DNA of 64,000 bases, taken from NCBI RefSeq assembly GCF_016653615.1, contig NZ_CP067393.1:2805673-2869672 (forward strand), given 5' to 3'. Shown in pieces: positions 19,567 to 30,555 of the stretch (position 1 is the stretch's first letter; each line of letters starts with the position of its first letter). The translations under genes and the position numbers were made by a program. Below the pieces are notes generated by a model that worked only from the letters and a program-made list of their open reading frames with translations, did no database searches and was not told where the DNA came from. The stretch comes from Entomomonas asaccharolytica (GTDB lineage Bacteria; Pseudomonadota; Gammaproteobacteria; Pseudomonadales; Pseudomonadaceae).

Positions 19567-19950
19567 CTATCCTAAAACTAAAATAGCATCCATTTCTACT
19601 AATGAATCTTTAGGTAATGCATTAATGCCAATTGCTGCACGAGCAGGATAAGGCTCTGCAAAATAACGCCCCATTACTTCATTTACCTTAGCAAAATTAG
19701 CAAGGTCTGTTAAATAAATATTTAATTTAACAATATCTTTTAAACCACCACCTGCTGCTTCTGCAACAGATTTTAAATTTTCAAATACCTGTACCGTTTG
19801 TGCTTCAAAACCACCTTCAACTAATTGCATAGTGGCTGGGTTTAGAGGGATTTGTCCTGATAAATAGACAGTATCACCTGCTTTAATAGCTTGTGAATAA
19901 GTACCAATTGCTGCAGGTGCTTTTTCAGTGTTAATCACTTCTTTTTTCAT
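19567..19950 (-). CDS. ridA: RidA-family enamine/imine deaminase
   Basis: The 127-residue protein has the YjgF/YER057c/UK114 signatures: [15 protein letters not shown] at the start, [10 protein letters not shown], the catalytic arginine segment [13 protein letters not shown] and the C-terminal LVEMDAILV. RidA hydrolyses the reactive 2-aminoacrylate and similar enamines released by PLP enzymes. It lies 22 nt downstream of spoT, as in Pseudomonas, and is probably translated from the same transcript. Confidence 0.93.
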   Translation of the reverse strand: MKKEVINTEKAPAAIGTYSQAIKAGDTVYLSGQIPLNPATMQLVEGGFEAQTVQVFENLKSVAEAAGGGLKDIVKLNIYLTDLANFAKVNEVMGRYFAEPYPARAAIGINALPKDSLVEMDAILVLG

Positions 19951-19972
19951 GAAGTAAACTCCTAATAATCTA

Positions 19973-22066
19973 TTAGTGTCCTGTTCTTGCGATTTTTATA
20001 ATACCATTAATAAGTCGTAACTTCTTAATCACTTTGGATAAGTGAATTCGATTATGTACCGTAACTACCATATTCACGATACAGGTTCTGCCGTCACGTT
20101 CATCTACTGCAATCTTTTCTATATTAGCATCCGCTAAATTGACCGCTTCAGCTAGTGACGCAATTAAACCGCGCTGTTGCTCCAACTCTACATTTAATTG
20201 GACTTCAAACTCACCTTTGATGTCTTTAGCCCACTGCAAAGGAACACATTTATCAGTATTGGAAATATCAGCTACTCGCTTACAATTCTCAATGTGAACA
20301 ACAATACCTTTACCTGTAGATAGGTGACCAATAATGGGATCGCGAGGGATAGGATAACAGCATTTGGCATAAGTAATCACTAAACCTTCTGTACCATGTA
20401 TTTCTAAAGGTTTCTTACCAATAGATGATCTGTCTAATCCTTTAACTAACTGTTGTGCCACAATATAGGCAACACGATTACCTAAACCAATTTCTTCGAA
20501 TAATGCTTCAGGTGTCGCTAATTTATATTCTTTTAGTACTGCCTCTAATTGTTCAGGAGGTATTTTATCCAAGTATGAATCAACACTTGCTAACTCTTTA
20601 TTCAGTAAGTTCTCACCCAATGTAATAGACTCTAACTGTTTTTGTTGTTTTAGTGCGTGTCTAATATTTGTTCTGGCTCTGCCTGTTGCTACAAAATTTA
20701 ACCATGCTGGATTGGGTCTAGCATTAGGAGAACAAACAACTTCGACGGTAGAACCGCTTTCTAATACTTGTGATAATGGTGCTAAATGACGATCTATCCG
20801 ACAAGCAATGCAAGTATTACCTACATCGGTATGGACAGCATAAGCAAAATCAACCGCTGTAGAGCCTTTTACCAGCTCCATAATACGTCCTTTAGGCGTA
20901 AAAACATACACTTCATCAGGAAATAAGTCGGTTTTAACGTTCTCCACGAATTCTAAAGAACTACCTGCACGCTGTTGTAACTCTAATAAATTTTTTACCC
21001 AACGCTTAACACGTGATTGGTTTACTTCATCACTGCCCGATTTATACAACCAATGGGCGGCAATACCGTAACTGGCCATTTCATCCATTTCTTTAGTACG
21101 GATTTGGATTTCAATAGGAATTCCATTCATACCAAATAAAGAAGTATGTAATGATTGGTAGCCATTGGCTTTGGGTATAGCTATATAGTCTTTAAAACGG
21201 CCTGGCACAGGTTTAAAAAGGTTATGCATTGCACCCAATACGCGATAACACATATCAACGGAATCAACTACAATGCGGAAAGCATAAATATCCATAATTT
21301 CATTAAAGGATTTTTTCTTGTCCTTCATTTTCTTATAAATACTGTAAAAATGTTTTTCTCTACCGTTTACTTGGCCTTGTAAATTTTCTCTTTGTAAACA
21401 GGCTTCAATCGCGGTTTGAAATTTCGCAACTACTTCACGACGATGACCACTGACTTTTTGAACCGCTTTGTCAATTAAGGCAGCCCGCATGGGATACATC
21501 GCTTTAAAACTAAGATCTTCTAAGGAAACACGGACATCACGCATCCCCAATCGATTAGCAATGGGCGCGTAAATTTCTAAGGTTTCTTTTGCAATTCGAC
21601 GACGTTTAGGAGGTGACATCACCTCTAAAGTGCGCATATTATGTAGGCGGTCAGCTAACTTAACAATAATAACGCGAATATCTCGCGCCATGGCCATAGC
21701 CATTTTTTGGAAGTTTTCAGCTTGGGCTTGTTCTTTACTATCAAAAGAGATTTGGGTTAGTTTGCTAACCCCATCCACAAGATCAGCAACCGACTCACCA
21801 AATTGTTCAGCTAATGCTTCTTTAGGAATACCTGTATCTTCAATAACATCATGTAACATTGCAGCCATCAGGCTTTGATGATCCATATGCATTTCAGCAA
21901 GAATTCTTGCAACGGCTAATGGATGTGTTACGTATTTTTCACCACTACGACGACGTTGCCCATCATGGGCTTGCGAAGCATAATAGTAAGCACGCCGAAC
22001 ACAGTTCACCTGTTCTGGTGTTAAGTATTCAGTGAGGCGATGAGCAAGGTCATCTATGGTTGGCAC
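19973..22066 (-). CDS. spoT: Bifunctional (p)ppGpp synthetase/hydrolase SpoT
   Basis: The 697-residue enzyme has an HD hydrolase domain (H72-D73 and E76-D77 in LHDVIEDT), a synthetase domain with the RFKD form of the RXKD motif seen in bifunctional enzymes ([17 protein letters not shown]), a TGS domain ([12 protein letters not shown]) and a C-terminal ACT domain. It controls the stringent-response alarmone in response to carbon, iron and fatty-acid stress. The start is GTG at 22066, supported by a GAGGGGGTG ribosome-binding site. rpoZ lies 58 nt upstream, the standard arrangement. Confidence 0.97.
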   Translation of the reverse strand: MPTIDDLAHRLTEYLTPEQVNCVRRAYYYASQAHDGQRRRSGEKYVTHPLAVARILAEMHMDHQSLMAAMLHDVIEDTGIPKEALAEQFGESVADLVDGVSKLTQISFDSKEQAQAENFQKMAMAMARDIRVIIVKLADRLHNMRTLEVMSPPKRRRIAKETLEIYAPIANRLGMRDVRVSLEDLSFKAMYPMRAALIDKAVQKVSGHRREVVAKFQTAIEACLQRENLQGQVNGREKHFYSIYKKMKDKKKSFNEIMDIYAFRIVVDSVDMCYRVLGAMHNLFKPVPGRFKDYIAIPKANGYQSLHTSLFGMNGIPIEIQIRTKEMDEMASYGIAAHWLYKSGSDEVNQSRVKRWVKNLLELQQRAGSSLEFVENVKTDLFPDEVYVFTPKGRIMELVKGSTAVDFAYAVHTDVGNTCIACRIDRHLAPLSQVLESGSTVEVVCSPNARPNPAWLNFVATGRARTNIRHALKQQKQLESITLGENLLNKELASVDSYLDKIPPEQLEAVLKEYKLATPEALFEEIGLGNRVAYIVAQQLVKGLDRSSIGKKPLEIHGTEGLVITYAKCCYPIPRDPIIGHLSTGKGIVVHIENCKRVADISNTDKCVPLQWAKDIKGEFEVQLNVELEQQRGLIASLAEAVNLADANIEKIAVDERDGRTCIVNMVVTVHNRIHLSKVIKKLRLINGIIKIARTGH

Positions 22067-22124
22067 AAACCACCCCCTCGCTGATATGGCATGCAGCTAC
22101 TAGGCGAGGCATAAATCAAATAAA

Positions 22125-22394
22125 CTAACCTCTAAAGCTATCCATTTGTCCTTCGTCAAATGCTGTAAATAAAGGCTCTTCACGAACCATAGCCTCTTGT
22201 GCCACAAATTCTTTATCGATTAAACCTTCAGCAATTTCACGTAGAGCTACTACGGTTGGTTTATCATTATCCCAAGCAACTAGAGGCTCACGGCCACCGC
22301 TTGCTAATTGTCTAGCACGTTTGCCAGCTAGCATCACTAATTCAAAGCGATTTTCTACATTATCTAAACAATCTTCTACTGTTATACGAGCCAT
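22125..22394 (-). CDS. rpoZ: RNA polymerase omega subunit
   Basis: The 89-residue product begins [20 protein letters not shown] and continues [11 protein letters not shown], the typical omega sequence. Omega stabilises beta-prime and assembly of RNA polymerase, and contributes a ppGpp-binding site in gammaproteobacteria, which suits its position next to spoT. It lies between gmk and spoT. Confidence 0.97.
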   Translation of the reverse strand: MARITVEDCLDNVENRFELVMLAGKRARQLASGGREPLVAWDNDKPTVVALREIAEGLIDKEFVAQEAMVREEPLFTAFDEGQMDSFRG

Positions 22395-22475
22395 AATATT
22401 CCTCTAAAAATCATCAACTAACTATCAGCTATTGCGTCTGTAATCCGAATCTTTCAGTTTAAAAGTATCTATTGA

Positions 22476-23126
<651 letters not shown>

Positions 23127-23146
23127 TTATAACGATTTATGTTGGA

Positions 23147-23944
23147 TTAATCTTGTTGTTTAGGGTTTTTAGTTGTATTTTTTGCAGCCTCTAAAAAGTC
23201 AGAGGCTGTTATTTTTTGCATGGTATTAATAATCCAGTCTTCTGCTTGTTTATTTGCTTGTATTATTTGCTCTGGCTCTGTACTTTCAGGTTTTATTGGC
23301 TGGCCGAAAACTACTTCTATGGTTCCTGGATATTTAGCCCAGCCATATTTTGGCCAAAACTCACCTGCATTATGGGCTACAGGCACTGCTGTCACCCCAG
23401 CAGTAGCCGCCAAAGTGACTCCACCACGGGTAAAGCGTCCATTCTGTCCTGGTTGAGTCCGAGTGCCTTCTGGAAAAATAAGGATGTAATGACCTGCTTT
23501 TAGTAAGTTACTTCCTTTATCCAATAACTGCTTAAACGCTTCCTTTGGCGTACCTCTATTGATAGCCACTTGCCTACTTAAAGCAAGCATCCAGCCAAAG
23601 AAAGGAATAAATTGCAGCTCTCGCTTTAATACATTACTCAATGGATAAATTTGCGCTGTAAAGAAGATAGTTTCCCAAGTACTTTGATGCTTGGAAACAA
23701 TAACACAAGGGGTGCTAGGTAAATTCTCAAATCCAGTAATTTTATATTTAATACCCGCAATAACACTTGCTGAATTGATAACAAAACGACACCAAGGTTG
23801 AATAAAACCTTTCATTAACCAACGATAGGGAATAAATAAAAATACTGTTAAACAAACGATACCCCAAATTAGCACACTAGCAGCTAGTACCAAATAGAAA
23901 GCAATGGTACGTAGAATTTGTAGGAATGATATTTTTTTCTTCAT
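23147..23944 (-). CDS. plsC: 1-acyl-sn-glycerol-3-phosphate acyltransferase (PlsC type)
   Basis: The 265-residue membrane-bound acyltransferase has two N-terminal hydrophobic segments. The catalytic motif is SKHQSTWET, which reads H-x4-E rather than the usual H-x4-D, and the substrate motif is FPEGTRTQPG. It acylates lysophosphatidate in phospholipid synthesis. The H-x4-E variant occurs in a subgroup of proteobacterial LPLATs (NlaA-like), so it is not taken as loss of activity. It follows gmhB by 40 nt, the order seen near the Pseudomonas origin (plsC, gmhB-like, glyS, glyQ). Confidence 0.88.
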   Translation of the reverse strand: MKKKISFLQILRTIAFYLVLAASVLIWGIVCLTVFLFIPYRWLMKGFIQPWCRFVINSASVIAGIKYKITGFENLPSTPCVIVSKHQSTWETIFFTAQIYPLSNVLKRELQFIPFFGWMLALSRQVAINRGTPKEAFKQLLDKGSNLLKAGHYILIFPEGTRTQPGQNGRFTRGGVTLAATAGVTAVPVAHNAGEFWPKYGWAKYPGTIEVVFGQPIKPESTEPEQIIQANKQAEDWIINTMQKITASDFLEAAKNTTKNPKQQD

Positions 23945-23984
23945 CGTTTAGAACCTATCAATCACCCATTAAGTGAGTGGTAAA

Positions 23985-24515
23985 TTACTGTAATAAATAA
24001 TCAGCAACGGCCACTAAGTCATCAAACACTAAAACTTGTTTATCAATTCCTTTTTCTAAGGTACGTAATCCTTTACCTGTTCTTACTAATACCTGCTGAC
24101 ATGCTACTGCTTGTGCAGCTTTTAGATCACTTGCTGAGTCTCCAACAAACCATACCTCTTGTAAAGGTACTTGATAATACTCAGAAATTTGCTGTAAAAG
24201 TCCTGGCTTTGGTTTACGACAATCACAACCATCATTAGGCCCATGAGGACAATACGCAATCATCCCCAGTTCTCCACCAGCCTCTGTTACTAACGCACGT
24301 AGCTTATTATGCATAGCTTCAAGGGTAGCCACGTTGTAATAACCTCGCGCGATTCCTGACTGATTCGTTGCAACAGCGACAGTCCACCCTGCCTTACTGA
24401 GTCTTGCAATTGCATCAATAGCGCCTTCAATAGGAATCCATTCCGCTACTGTTTTAATATAGTCATCGGAGTCATAATTTATGACTCCGTCTCTATCTAG
24501 AATAATGAGTTTCAT
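23985..24515 (-). CDS. gmhB: D-glycero-beta-D-manno-heptose 1,7-bisphosphate 7-phosphatase
   Basis: The 176-residue HAD-family phosphatase has the nucleophile motif LDRDGVIN (Asp7, Asp9), the TNQSGIARGY segment, a zinc-binding Cys/His cluster (CPHGPNDGCDCRKPKPG) and the motif FVGDSASDL. GmhB removes the 7-phosphate during ADP-heptose synthesis for LPS inner core. Its start overlaps the glyS stop by one base (TAATG), implying translational coupling. Confidence 0.92.
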   Translation of the reverse strand: MKLIILDRDGVINYDSDDYIKTVAEWIPIEGAIDAIARLSKAGWTVAVATNQSGIARGYYNVATLEAMHNKLRALVTEAGGELGMIAYCPHGPNDGCDCRKPKPGLLQQISEYYQVPLQEVWFVGDSASDLKAAQAVACQQVLVRTGKGLRTLEKGIDKQVLVFDDLVAVADYLLQ

Positions 24516-26572
24516 TAATCTAACAGTGATATATCAGCAATGCCTAGGAACAACTGACGGATACGCGCTAACAATGCATAACGATTGGCGCGTACTTGGC
24601 TATCCTCAACATTGACAAAGACATGTTCAAAGAAATCATCCAACAAGGTTTGTAATGAGGCCAATTGATCTAATGCCTTACTATAATCACGGGCTGCACT
24701 TAGCTTAGGCACACTTTCCTCTAAACGCTTAATAGCATCAGCTAACGCATTTTCTTGCTTTTCTAATAACAACACTGGATTAATTGCTGTGGCAATCTCT
24801 TGCTGTGAGGTCTTTTCTAAAATACTATATACACGCTTATTCGCAAAAGATAACGCCTGTGCTTCAGGTAGTTTACGGAAATGCTCCACCGCTTGCACAC
24901 GCTGATCAAAATCCAATGGCGACATAGGCTTTAACGCACGAACTGCCTGATAGGTAGTGATATTAATGCCTTCGTCTTCGTAACGGGCACGTAATCTATC
25001 AAAGATAAAATCTAACACTTGCTCAGCCAAACCTTTAGGCTCTACTTGATAACCATAAAGATCAACTGCACGCTGTACCATTTCAGCTAAATTAAGCTCT
25101 AAGCGTTTTTCCAATAGAATACGTAAGATACCTAAAGCAGCACGGCGTAAGGCATAAGGATCTTTACTACCTGTTGGTAACATACCAATACCAAATATAC
25201 CCACCAAGGTATCTAGTTTATCGGCAATGGCTACACTACACCCAACAAGCGTGGTTGGTAGCTCACCACCCATATTACGTGGCATATATTGCTCATTTAG
25301 CGCTAAGGCTACATCTTTAGCTTCACCACCTGCCAATGCATAGTAGTAACCTGCTATACCTTGCATTTCTGGAAATTCACCAACCATTTCGGTGGCTAAA
25401 TCGGTTTTTGATAATATGCCTGCACGTCTAGCTTGTTCTACATTTGTTCCTAGCTTTTCAGCTACATAACCCGCTAATTTACTAACTCGTACAGCTTTAT
25501 CATAAACCGTTCCTAATTTAGCTTGGAACACTACATTTTTTAGGCGCTCATTAAATTGCTCAAGGGGCTGTTTAAGATCCTGTTTAAAAAAGAATTCAGC
25601 ATCTGTTAAACGTGGCCTTACTACTTTTTCATTACCCGTTATCACTTGGGATGGATCTTTACTATCCACATTAGCAACGGTTATAAACAGTGGTAATAAT
25701 TTGCCTTGCTCATCCAATAAACAGAAATATTTCTGATTATCCTGCATGGTAGAAATTAATGCTTCTTGAGGCACTTCTAAGAAACGCTCTTCAAAACTAC
25801 ACACTAAAGGTACAGGCCATTCCACTAGAGCGGTTACTTCTTCTAACAAGCCATTAGGTACAATCGCTTTACCATTATTTTGTTTAGCTAGCTCTGCTAC
25901 TTTATCTGCTATAAGCTGTTTACGTTCAGTAAAATCAGCTAGCACATGGGCACTGCGTAAATCTTCTACATAACTTTTAGGTGATGAAATATACACAGGA
26001 GCTGGATTATGGAAACGATGGCCACGTGATTCGCACCCTGCTTTCTGCGCTAAAATTTCACAATCGATAACTTGGTTACCCAATAACATGACTAACCATT
26101 GGGTAGGACGTACAAATTCTTCACGTCTAGCCGCCCACCGCATTCTTTTAGGGATAGGTAAATTATCTAATGCGCTACGTATAATATCAGGCAGTAGGCT
26201 CGCGGTAGCTTGGCCTTTAATGGTTTGTGCAAAACGTAACTTTGCACCTGACTGATCAATTGCTGATAATTCAACGCCACATTTGCGTGCAAACCCTAGT
26301 GCTGCTTGAGTAGGCTCACCTTCTGCTGTAAAAGCAGCTTGTATGGGAGGACCATCTACATTGATTGTACGATCAGCTTGTTGCTCTTCTAAAGCTTCTA
26401 CTAATACAGCTAAACGTCTTGGTGCTGCATAATAATGACTTGTTTGATAATTAAGCCCTGCGTCTTTTAAGCCTTTTTCAATACCTTTTTGAAAAGCTTC
26501 TGCCAATGATTTTAATGCTTTTGGAGGAAGCTCTTCAGTACCTAATTCAACCAGAAAATCTTGCGTACTCAT
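24515..26572 (-). CDS. glyS: Glycine--tRNA ligase beta subunit
   Basis: The 685-residue protein matches bacterial Gly[18 protein letters not shown] at the N-terminus, [10 protein letters not shown], an HD-like central region ([17 protein letters not shown]) and the C-terminal DALR anticodon-binding region. With GlyQ it forms the alpha2-beta2 glycyl-tRNA synthetase. The start overlaps the glyQ stop by one base, and the stop overlaps the gmhB start by one base, so all three are coupled. Confidence 0.97.
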   Translation of the reverse strand: MSTQDFLVELGTEELPPKALKSLAEAFQKGIEKGLKDAGLNYQTSHYYAAPRRLAVLVEALEEQQADRTINVDGPPIQAAFTAEGEPTQAALGFARKCGVELSAIDQSGAKLRFAQTIKGQATASLLPDIIRSALDNLPIPKRMRWAARREEFVRPTQWLVMLLGNQVIDCEILAQKAGCESRGHRFHNPAPVYISSPKSYVEDLRSAHVLADFTERKQLIADKVAELAKQNNGKAIVPNGLLEEVTALVEWPVPLVCSFEERFLEVPQEALISTMQDNQKYFCLLDEQGKLLPLFITVANVDSKDPSQVITGNEKVVRPRLTDAEFFFKQDLKQPLEQFNERLKNVVFQAKLGTVYDKAVRVSKLAGYVAEKLGTNVEQARRAGILSKTDLATEMVGEFPEMQGIAGYYYALAGGEAKDVALALNEQYMPRNMGGELPTTLVGCSVAIADKLDTLVGIFGIGMLPTGSKDPYALRRAALGILRILLEKRLELNLAEMVQRAVDLYGYQVEPKGLAEQVLDFIFDRLRARYEDEGINITTYQAVRALKPMSPLDFDQRVQAVEHFRKLPEAQALSFANKRVYSILEKTSQQEIATAINPVLLLEKQENALADAIKRLEESVPKLSAARDYSKALDQLASLQTLLDDFFEHVFVNVEDSQVRANRYALLARIRQLFLGIADISLLD

Positions 26573-27519
26573 TATTCTGCCTCCTTCATTTTCGCCAACA
26601 CTTCATCACGTAATGCTTCATCAGCCATTGGGAAAGCTAAACGAGCACGAGCCTCTAAATAGCTCTGCGCAACTGCGCGGGCTAAGGTTCTAACCCTTAG
26701 AATATAACGTTGCCGCTCCGTTACTGAAATAGCCCGACGCGCATCTAGTAAGTTAAAGGTATGTGAGGCTTTAAGTACCATTTCATAAGTGGGTAATGGC
26801 AGTTGTAACTCAATCAAGCGATTTGCTTCACTCTCATAAAAATCAAATAAACCAAATAGCTTTTCGATGTTGGCGTGTTCAAAATTATAGGTAGATTGTT
26901 CAACCTCATTTTGATGAAAAACATCGCCATAAGTCACTTTGCCAAATTGGCCATCTGTCCACACTAGATCATAAACAGAATCAACACCCTGTAGATACAT
27001 AGCTAAACGTTCAAGACCATAAGTGATTTCACCCGTAACAGGGTAACACTCAATACCACCCACTTGTTGGAAATAAGTAAACTGGGTTACTTCCATACCA
27101 TTTAACCAAACTTCCCAACCTAACCCCCAAGCACCTAATGTTGGAGACTCCCAATTATCTTCTACAAAACGAATATCATGGATAAGAGGATCAAGCCCAA
27201 TATGTTTTAAAGAGCCTAAATAAAGTTCTTGTAAGTTATCAGGATTAGGTTTGAGTACAACTTGAAACTGATAATAATGCTGCAAGCGATTAGGATTTTC
27301 ACCATAACGACCATCCGTAGGTCTTCTTGATGGTTGCACATAAGCTGCACTCCATCTCTCTGGTCCAATTGCGCGTAGAAATGTTGCTGTATGAAAAGTA
27401 CCTGCACCCATCTCCATATCATAAGGTTGTAATACCACACAGCCTTGCTCTGCCCAATATTGTTGCAAAGCAAGAATCAAATCCTGAAATGTACGAACAG
27501 TTGATACCTTAGTCGTCAC
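26572..27519 (-). CDS. glyQ: Glycine--tRNA ligase alpha subunit
   Basis: The 315-residue class II catalytic subunit contains [19 protein letters not shown], the motif [18 protein letters not shown] and the motif 3-like [13 protein letters not shown]. It activates glycine and charges tRNA-Gly together with GlyS. It heads the run of tightly packed minus-strand genes. A likely promoter and a 10-bp leader hairpin lie upstream. Confidence 0.97.
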   Translation of the reverse strand: MTTKVSTVRTFQDLILALQQYWAEQGCVVLQPYDMEMGAGTFHTATFLRAIGPERWSAAYVQPSRRPTDGRYGENPNRLQHYYQFQVVLKPNPDNLQELYLGSLKHIGLDPLIHDIRFVEDNWESPTLGAWGLGWEVWLNGMEVTQFTYFQQVGGIECYPVTGEITYGLERLAMYLQGVDSVYDLVWTDGQFGKVTYGDVFHQNEVEQSTYNFEHANIEKLFGLFDFYESEANRLIELQLPLPTYEMVLKASHTFNLLDARRAISVTERQRYILRVRTLARAVAQSYLEARARLAFPMADEALRDEVLAKMKEAE

Positions 27520-27549
27520 TTGAGTTACCTATGAGTAATATCAGTCTAA

Positions 27550-27630
27550 TTACCTGTTTAAACCAAACAGGTAAAATTTATTTTAAATTGAAAGTTGCTC
27601 AGTATAACAGGGAGAACCTATAAGGTTGAA
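27550..27630 (-). promoter_or_regulatory. glyQ promoter candidate and leader hairpin
   Basis: On the minus strand a TATACT -10 box (27606-27601) has a weak TTCAAC -35-like hexamer 18 nt upstream. The predicted transcript would fold a perfect 10-bp stem, TTACCTGTTT / AAACAGGTAA (27574-27565 with 27559-27550), around a 5-nt loop, about 30 nt before the glyQ ATG. No T tract follows on this strand, so it is not an intrinsic terminator. It could affect mRNA stability or bind a protein. Confidence 0.4.
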
Positions 27631-27751
27631 GTCTATTTATGTATACAACTACATTATTTTCATATAGAAAGATAATAATTTGAGCAAATAAATAGTCGTT
27701 CGCATAAATATTTTTACATGAATCTTTATGCTAAATTATCTCAGTATACTT

Positions 27752-28153
27752 TTATTGTTTCGCTTGCTGCGTTGCTAGCAATTTAGCAATATCTTCTATG
27801 GACTTTTTACCATCTTCGCTGACTTTTCGATAACAATAAATTAATTCTAATTCTTGTTGTGTTAACTGAACACCTGCCTTGTAAGTCCCTGTTTCTTCAG
27901 CAGTAGTCAATACTGATGATCTACTCAAGCTATCTATAGGTATTATTCTGACACCTGTTAAAATATAATTAGTATCAACACCCAAATTAACCAAATTTAA
28001 TAATACTTCTGATCCTGGTGCAATTTTAGCCGATTCATATCTACTCCATGTTTCTCTGGTAATAGATACCTTATCAGCAATTTCTTGCTGGGTCATGCCT
28101 AGCCGTTTACGTTCCTCTTTCAACCGCGTCGACAAAGAATTAGTAGCCATCAT
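27752..28153 (-). CDS. XRE-family repressor-like HTH protein
   Basis: The 133-residue protein has an N-terminal Cro/CI-type helix-turn-helix at about 9-62 (LKEERKRLGMTQQEIADKV, ITRETWSRYESA). A Ser/Thr-rich linker and a helical C-terminal stretch follow (LTQQELELIYCYRKVSEDGKKSIEDIAKLL), as in phage repressor-type regulators. No peptidase or ligand domain is present. It is divergent from a Cro-like gene at 28456 with a 28-bp palindrome between them, the layout of a prophage-type switch. The target and origin are inferred. Confidence 0.8.
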   Translation of the reverse strand: MMATNSLSTRLKEERKRLGMTQQEIADKVSITRETWSRYESAKIAPGSEVLLNLVNLGVDTNYILTGVRIIPIDSLSRSSVLTTAEETGTYKAGVQLTQQELELIYCYRKVSEDGKKSIEDIAKLLATQQAKQ

Positions 28154-28345
28154 ACTCTTCTCTTTGATTATTAATTTTATCCCTATAACTGCATATAATA
28201 ATCATAATTAAATCGAATTTAAATAATAATTAATTACTGATTGATTAATAACTGATCTGAATGGCTATAAACACCAGATGGAAAAACATCAATAATTTGT
28301 AACGAAAACACTACTAAAATCTTAATATTATGCTAAACACACCAA

Positions 28346-28403
28346 TATAAAGTGATTTATAAGTCACTTTATAATTGACAAAGTGATCAATTATTCACAT
28401 AAT
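28346..28403 (+). promoter_or_regulatory. Palindromic operator and promoter of the Cro-like gene
   Basis: A 28-bp near-perfect palindrome has arms TATAAAGTGA (28346-28355) and TCACTTTATA (28364-28373) around a TTATAA centre, with one mismatched pair. It abuts a second inverted repeat TAATTGA (28372-28378) / TCAATTA (28387-28393), whose spacer contains another AAAGTGA half-site. A consensus -35 TTGACA (28375-28380), 17 nt and CATAAT (28398-28403) form a strong promoter toward 28456. The repeats overlap the -35, so repression by one of the flanking HTH proteins is likely. Confidence 0.75.
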
Positions 28404-28455
28404 GCATATGTATTCCATAATTAATAGTATTCAATTAGAATTAAAGGAAGAACAA

Positions 28456-28686
28456 ATGAATACACCTTACCCAATGCCTAATACACAACCATATACACCA
28501 GAACAGGTAAAAAACTTTTTTCGACAATCAGGTATTCCAATTTCAAATTGGGCGAAAGCTAATGGATATTCTGTTAATAAAGTTTATCAAGTGTTAAATG
28601 GTCAACTAAAAGGTTTACGAGGTTCAGCTCATGAAATTGCTATTGAACTTGGCTTGAAAGTTAATATAGATACCAATTATCAGTGA
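28456..28686 (+). CDS. Cro-like small DNA-binding protein
   Basis: The 76-residue protein has the pattern EQVKNFFRQSGIPISNWAK, YSVNKVYQVLNGQLKGLRG and AHEIAIELGLK. It resembles the short phage and ICE regulators with a single HTH in which the recognition helix follows the WAKANGYS turn. ATG 28456 is preferred over 28402 because AAAGGAAG lies 5-6 nt upstream, and the predicted promoter would start transcription near 28410. It is divergent from the XRE gene, suggesting a two-protein switch. No other phage gene is recognisable nearby. Confidence 0.72.
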   Translation: MNTPYPMPNTQPYTPEQVKNFFRQSGIPISNWAKANGYSVNKVYQVLNGQLKGLRGSAHEIAIELGLKVNIDTNYQ

Positions 28687-28738
28687 TAATGTCTTAAAAA
28701 TTAATTTTTGTTAAATATTTCTTACAGTCATTTACTAA

Positions 28739-28939
28739 TGCTGTAGAGTAAGAGATTGGAGTCTATTATCGATTGAATGGGTAAAGATTAATCGTCGTGG
28801 CATTATAAATCATGCAGAAGTATATTTCGCCCTATTAAAAAACAGCTACCCCATTATTAATTTTCTTCTACAATTTATTTATATTAACAAAGCTTTAGCT
28901 AATCAATGGATTATCATTGATCCAAGAGGCTGGTTATAG
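28739..28939 (+). pseudogene. ORF remnant without a start codon
   Basis: This frame is open for 66 codons between TAA (28736) and TAG (28937) and reads like protein: IEWVKINRRGIINHAEVYF, then a hydrophobic stretch YPIINFLLQFIY, ending DPRGWL. There is no in-frame ATG, GTG or TTG start and no ribosome-binding site. It may be the 3' fragment of a gene lost when the repressor/Cro-like unit arrived or was deleted. The family is not recognised. The rest of the 300-nt gap holds nothing I can support. Confidence 0.35.
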
Positions 28940-28987
28940 TGGTGTTACCTCACTAATAACATGCAATAACATTTTATCTCTTTTTGT

Positions 28988-30478
28988 TTAACTAGCAGGG
29001 CGATAATGAAAAACTTCAGCAAGATGAGAACGCTTTACTTTCTCTTCACTCTGCATATCTGCTAATGTTCTTGCTACTTTTAAACAACGGTGAAGTGCCC
29101 TTAAAGAAAGGCCTAATTTTTCACCTGCTTGTTCAAACCATTGTTGATCTTCTTTAGCTAACTGACAAACCTTTTGCAATGTTGCAATATCCAAATAGGC
29201 ATTAGGACAACCTTGTCTTTTTTGCTGAATTACTCTTGCCTCCGCCACTTGCTTTGCAGCTAACGCAGTGGTTAAATTGTTACTATTATTAGCAGATAAG
29301 GCTAATGACTCTCTGCCTACGGTAATATGCAGATCTATTCTATCTAATAATGGCCCTGATAATTTACTGCGATAACGCTGTACCTGTTCAGGTGTACAAC
29401 GACATGTTTTAGTGGTATCACCTAAATAACCACATGGACAGGGGTTCATAGCTGCTATTAGTTGAAATTTAGCAGGAAATAATACTTTTTCCCTTGCCCT
29501 TGCTACCATTATTTCATGACTTTCTAAGGGTTCTCTTAAAACTTCCAATACACGCCGATCAAACTCTGTAAACTCATCTAAAAATAATACACCTTGATGG
29601 GCTAAAGTTACTTCACCAGGCTGCGGCTTACTGCCACCGCCAACTAGAGCAGCTGCAGAAGAAGTGTGATGTGGAGCTCTAAATGGCCGCTGTGGCCAAT
29701 GTGTTAAGGGTTTAATATCAGCAATAGAATAAATAGCGGCTACTTCCAATGCTTCTTGCTCTGTAAGAACAGGTAAAATACCTGGTAAGCGACTAGCTAA
29801 TAAAGTTTTCCCTGTACCAGGTGGACCTGTAAAAAGTAGATTATGGCCACCGCTGGCTGCAATTAATAATGCTCTTTTGGCAGCTATTTGACCTTGAACA
29901 TCTGCTAAGTCTGGATAAGGTTCAACCTGTTTAAATAACCCATTAGATTGATAAGGTTCTAACAAAACCTGCCCCGCAAAATGAGCAGCTACTTGTAATA
30001 AGTGATCCACTGCATAGACTATTAACCCTGTTGCTAAGCAAGCCTCTTCTGCATTTTCTTTGGGTACAAATAAAGCTCTGCCCGCTTCTCTTGCTGATAA
30101 TGCTGCTGATAAGACACCTCGAACAGGACGGATATGACCAGATAATGCTAATTCACCTAGACACTCTATTTCTTTTAATGGCTCTACTGGAATTTGCCCA
30201 CTAGCAGCTAAAATACCTAAGGCAATGGCTAAATCGAACCGTCCACCTTCTTTAGGTAAATCAGCAGGTGCAAGATTTAAAGTAATCCGTCTAGCTGGGA
30301 ATTCAAATTGTGAATTAATAATGGCACTTCTTACTCTATCTTTTGCTTCTCGTACCGCTGTTTCTGGCAAACCTACTAAGGTTAACGAAGGCAAACCATT
30401 GGATAAATGACTTTCAACTGTTACACAAGGTGCATTAATACCAACCTGCGCTCTACTATAGGTAATGGCCAGCGTCAT
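28988..30478 (-). CDS. comM: YifB/ComM-family Mg-chelatase-like AAA+ ATPase
   Basis: The 496-residue protein has an N-terminal ChlI fold (VESHLSNGLPSLTLVGLPETAVRE), Walker A TGPPGTGKT, Walker B VLFLDEF, the segment NPCPCGYLGD and a C-terminal Mg-chelatase domain. ComM is a helicase that promotes branch migration during natural transformation in several gammaproteobacteria and is called YifB elsewhere. The ATG has AAGGA 7 nt upstream. It follows the DUF488 gene on the same strand after 77 nt. Confidence 0.93.
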   Translation of the reverse strand: MTLAITYSRAQVGINAPCVTVESHLSNGLPSLTLVGLPETAVREAKDRVRSAIINSQFEFPARRITLNLAPADLPKEGGRFDLAIALGILAASGQIPVEPLKEIECLGELALSGHIRPVRGVLSAALSAREAGRALFVPKENAEEACLATGLIVYAVDHLLQVAAHFAGQVLLEPYQSNGLFKQVEPYPDLADVQGQIAAKRALLIAASGGHNLLFTGPPGTGKTLLASRLPGILPVLTEQEALEVAAIYSIADIKPLTHWPQRPFRAPHHTSSAAALVGGGSKPQPGEVTLAHQGVLFLDEFTEFDRRVLEVLREPLESHEIMVARAREKVLFPAKFQLIAAMNPCPCGYLGDTTKTCRCTPEQVQRYRSKLSGPLLDRIDLHITVGRESLALSANNSNNLTTALAAKQVAEARVIQQKRQGCPNAYLDIATLQKVCQLAKEDQQWFEQAGEKLGLSLRALHRCLKVARTLADMQSEEKVKRSHLAEVFHYRPAS

Positions 30479-30555
30479 TAGTATTCCTTTTTGCTATATT
30501 GATTATTTTTATTATAGCCGAGAATATCTATAATTTTTTTGATTAGAGAACACTC

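Noticed and set aside
28321-28400. CRISPR-like repeats
   Set aside because: The repeated AAAGTGA units are operator half-sites in two inverted repeats, not regularly spaced direct repeats with spacers.
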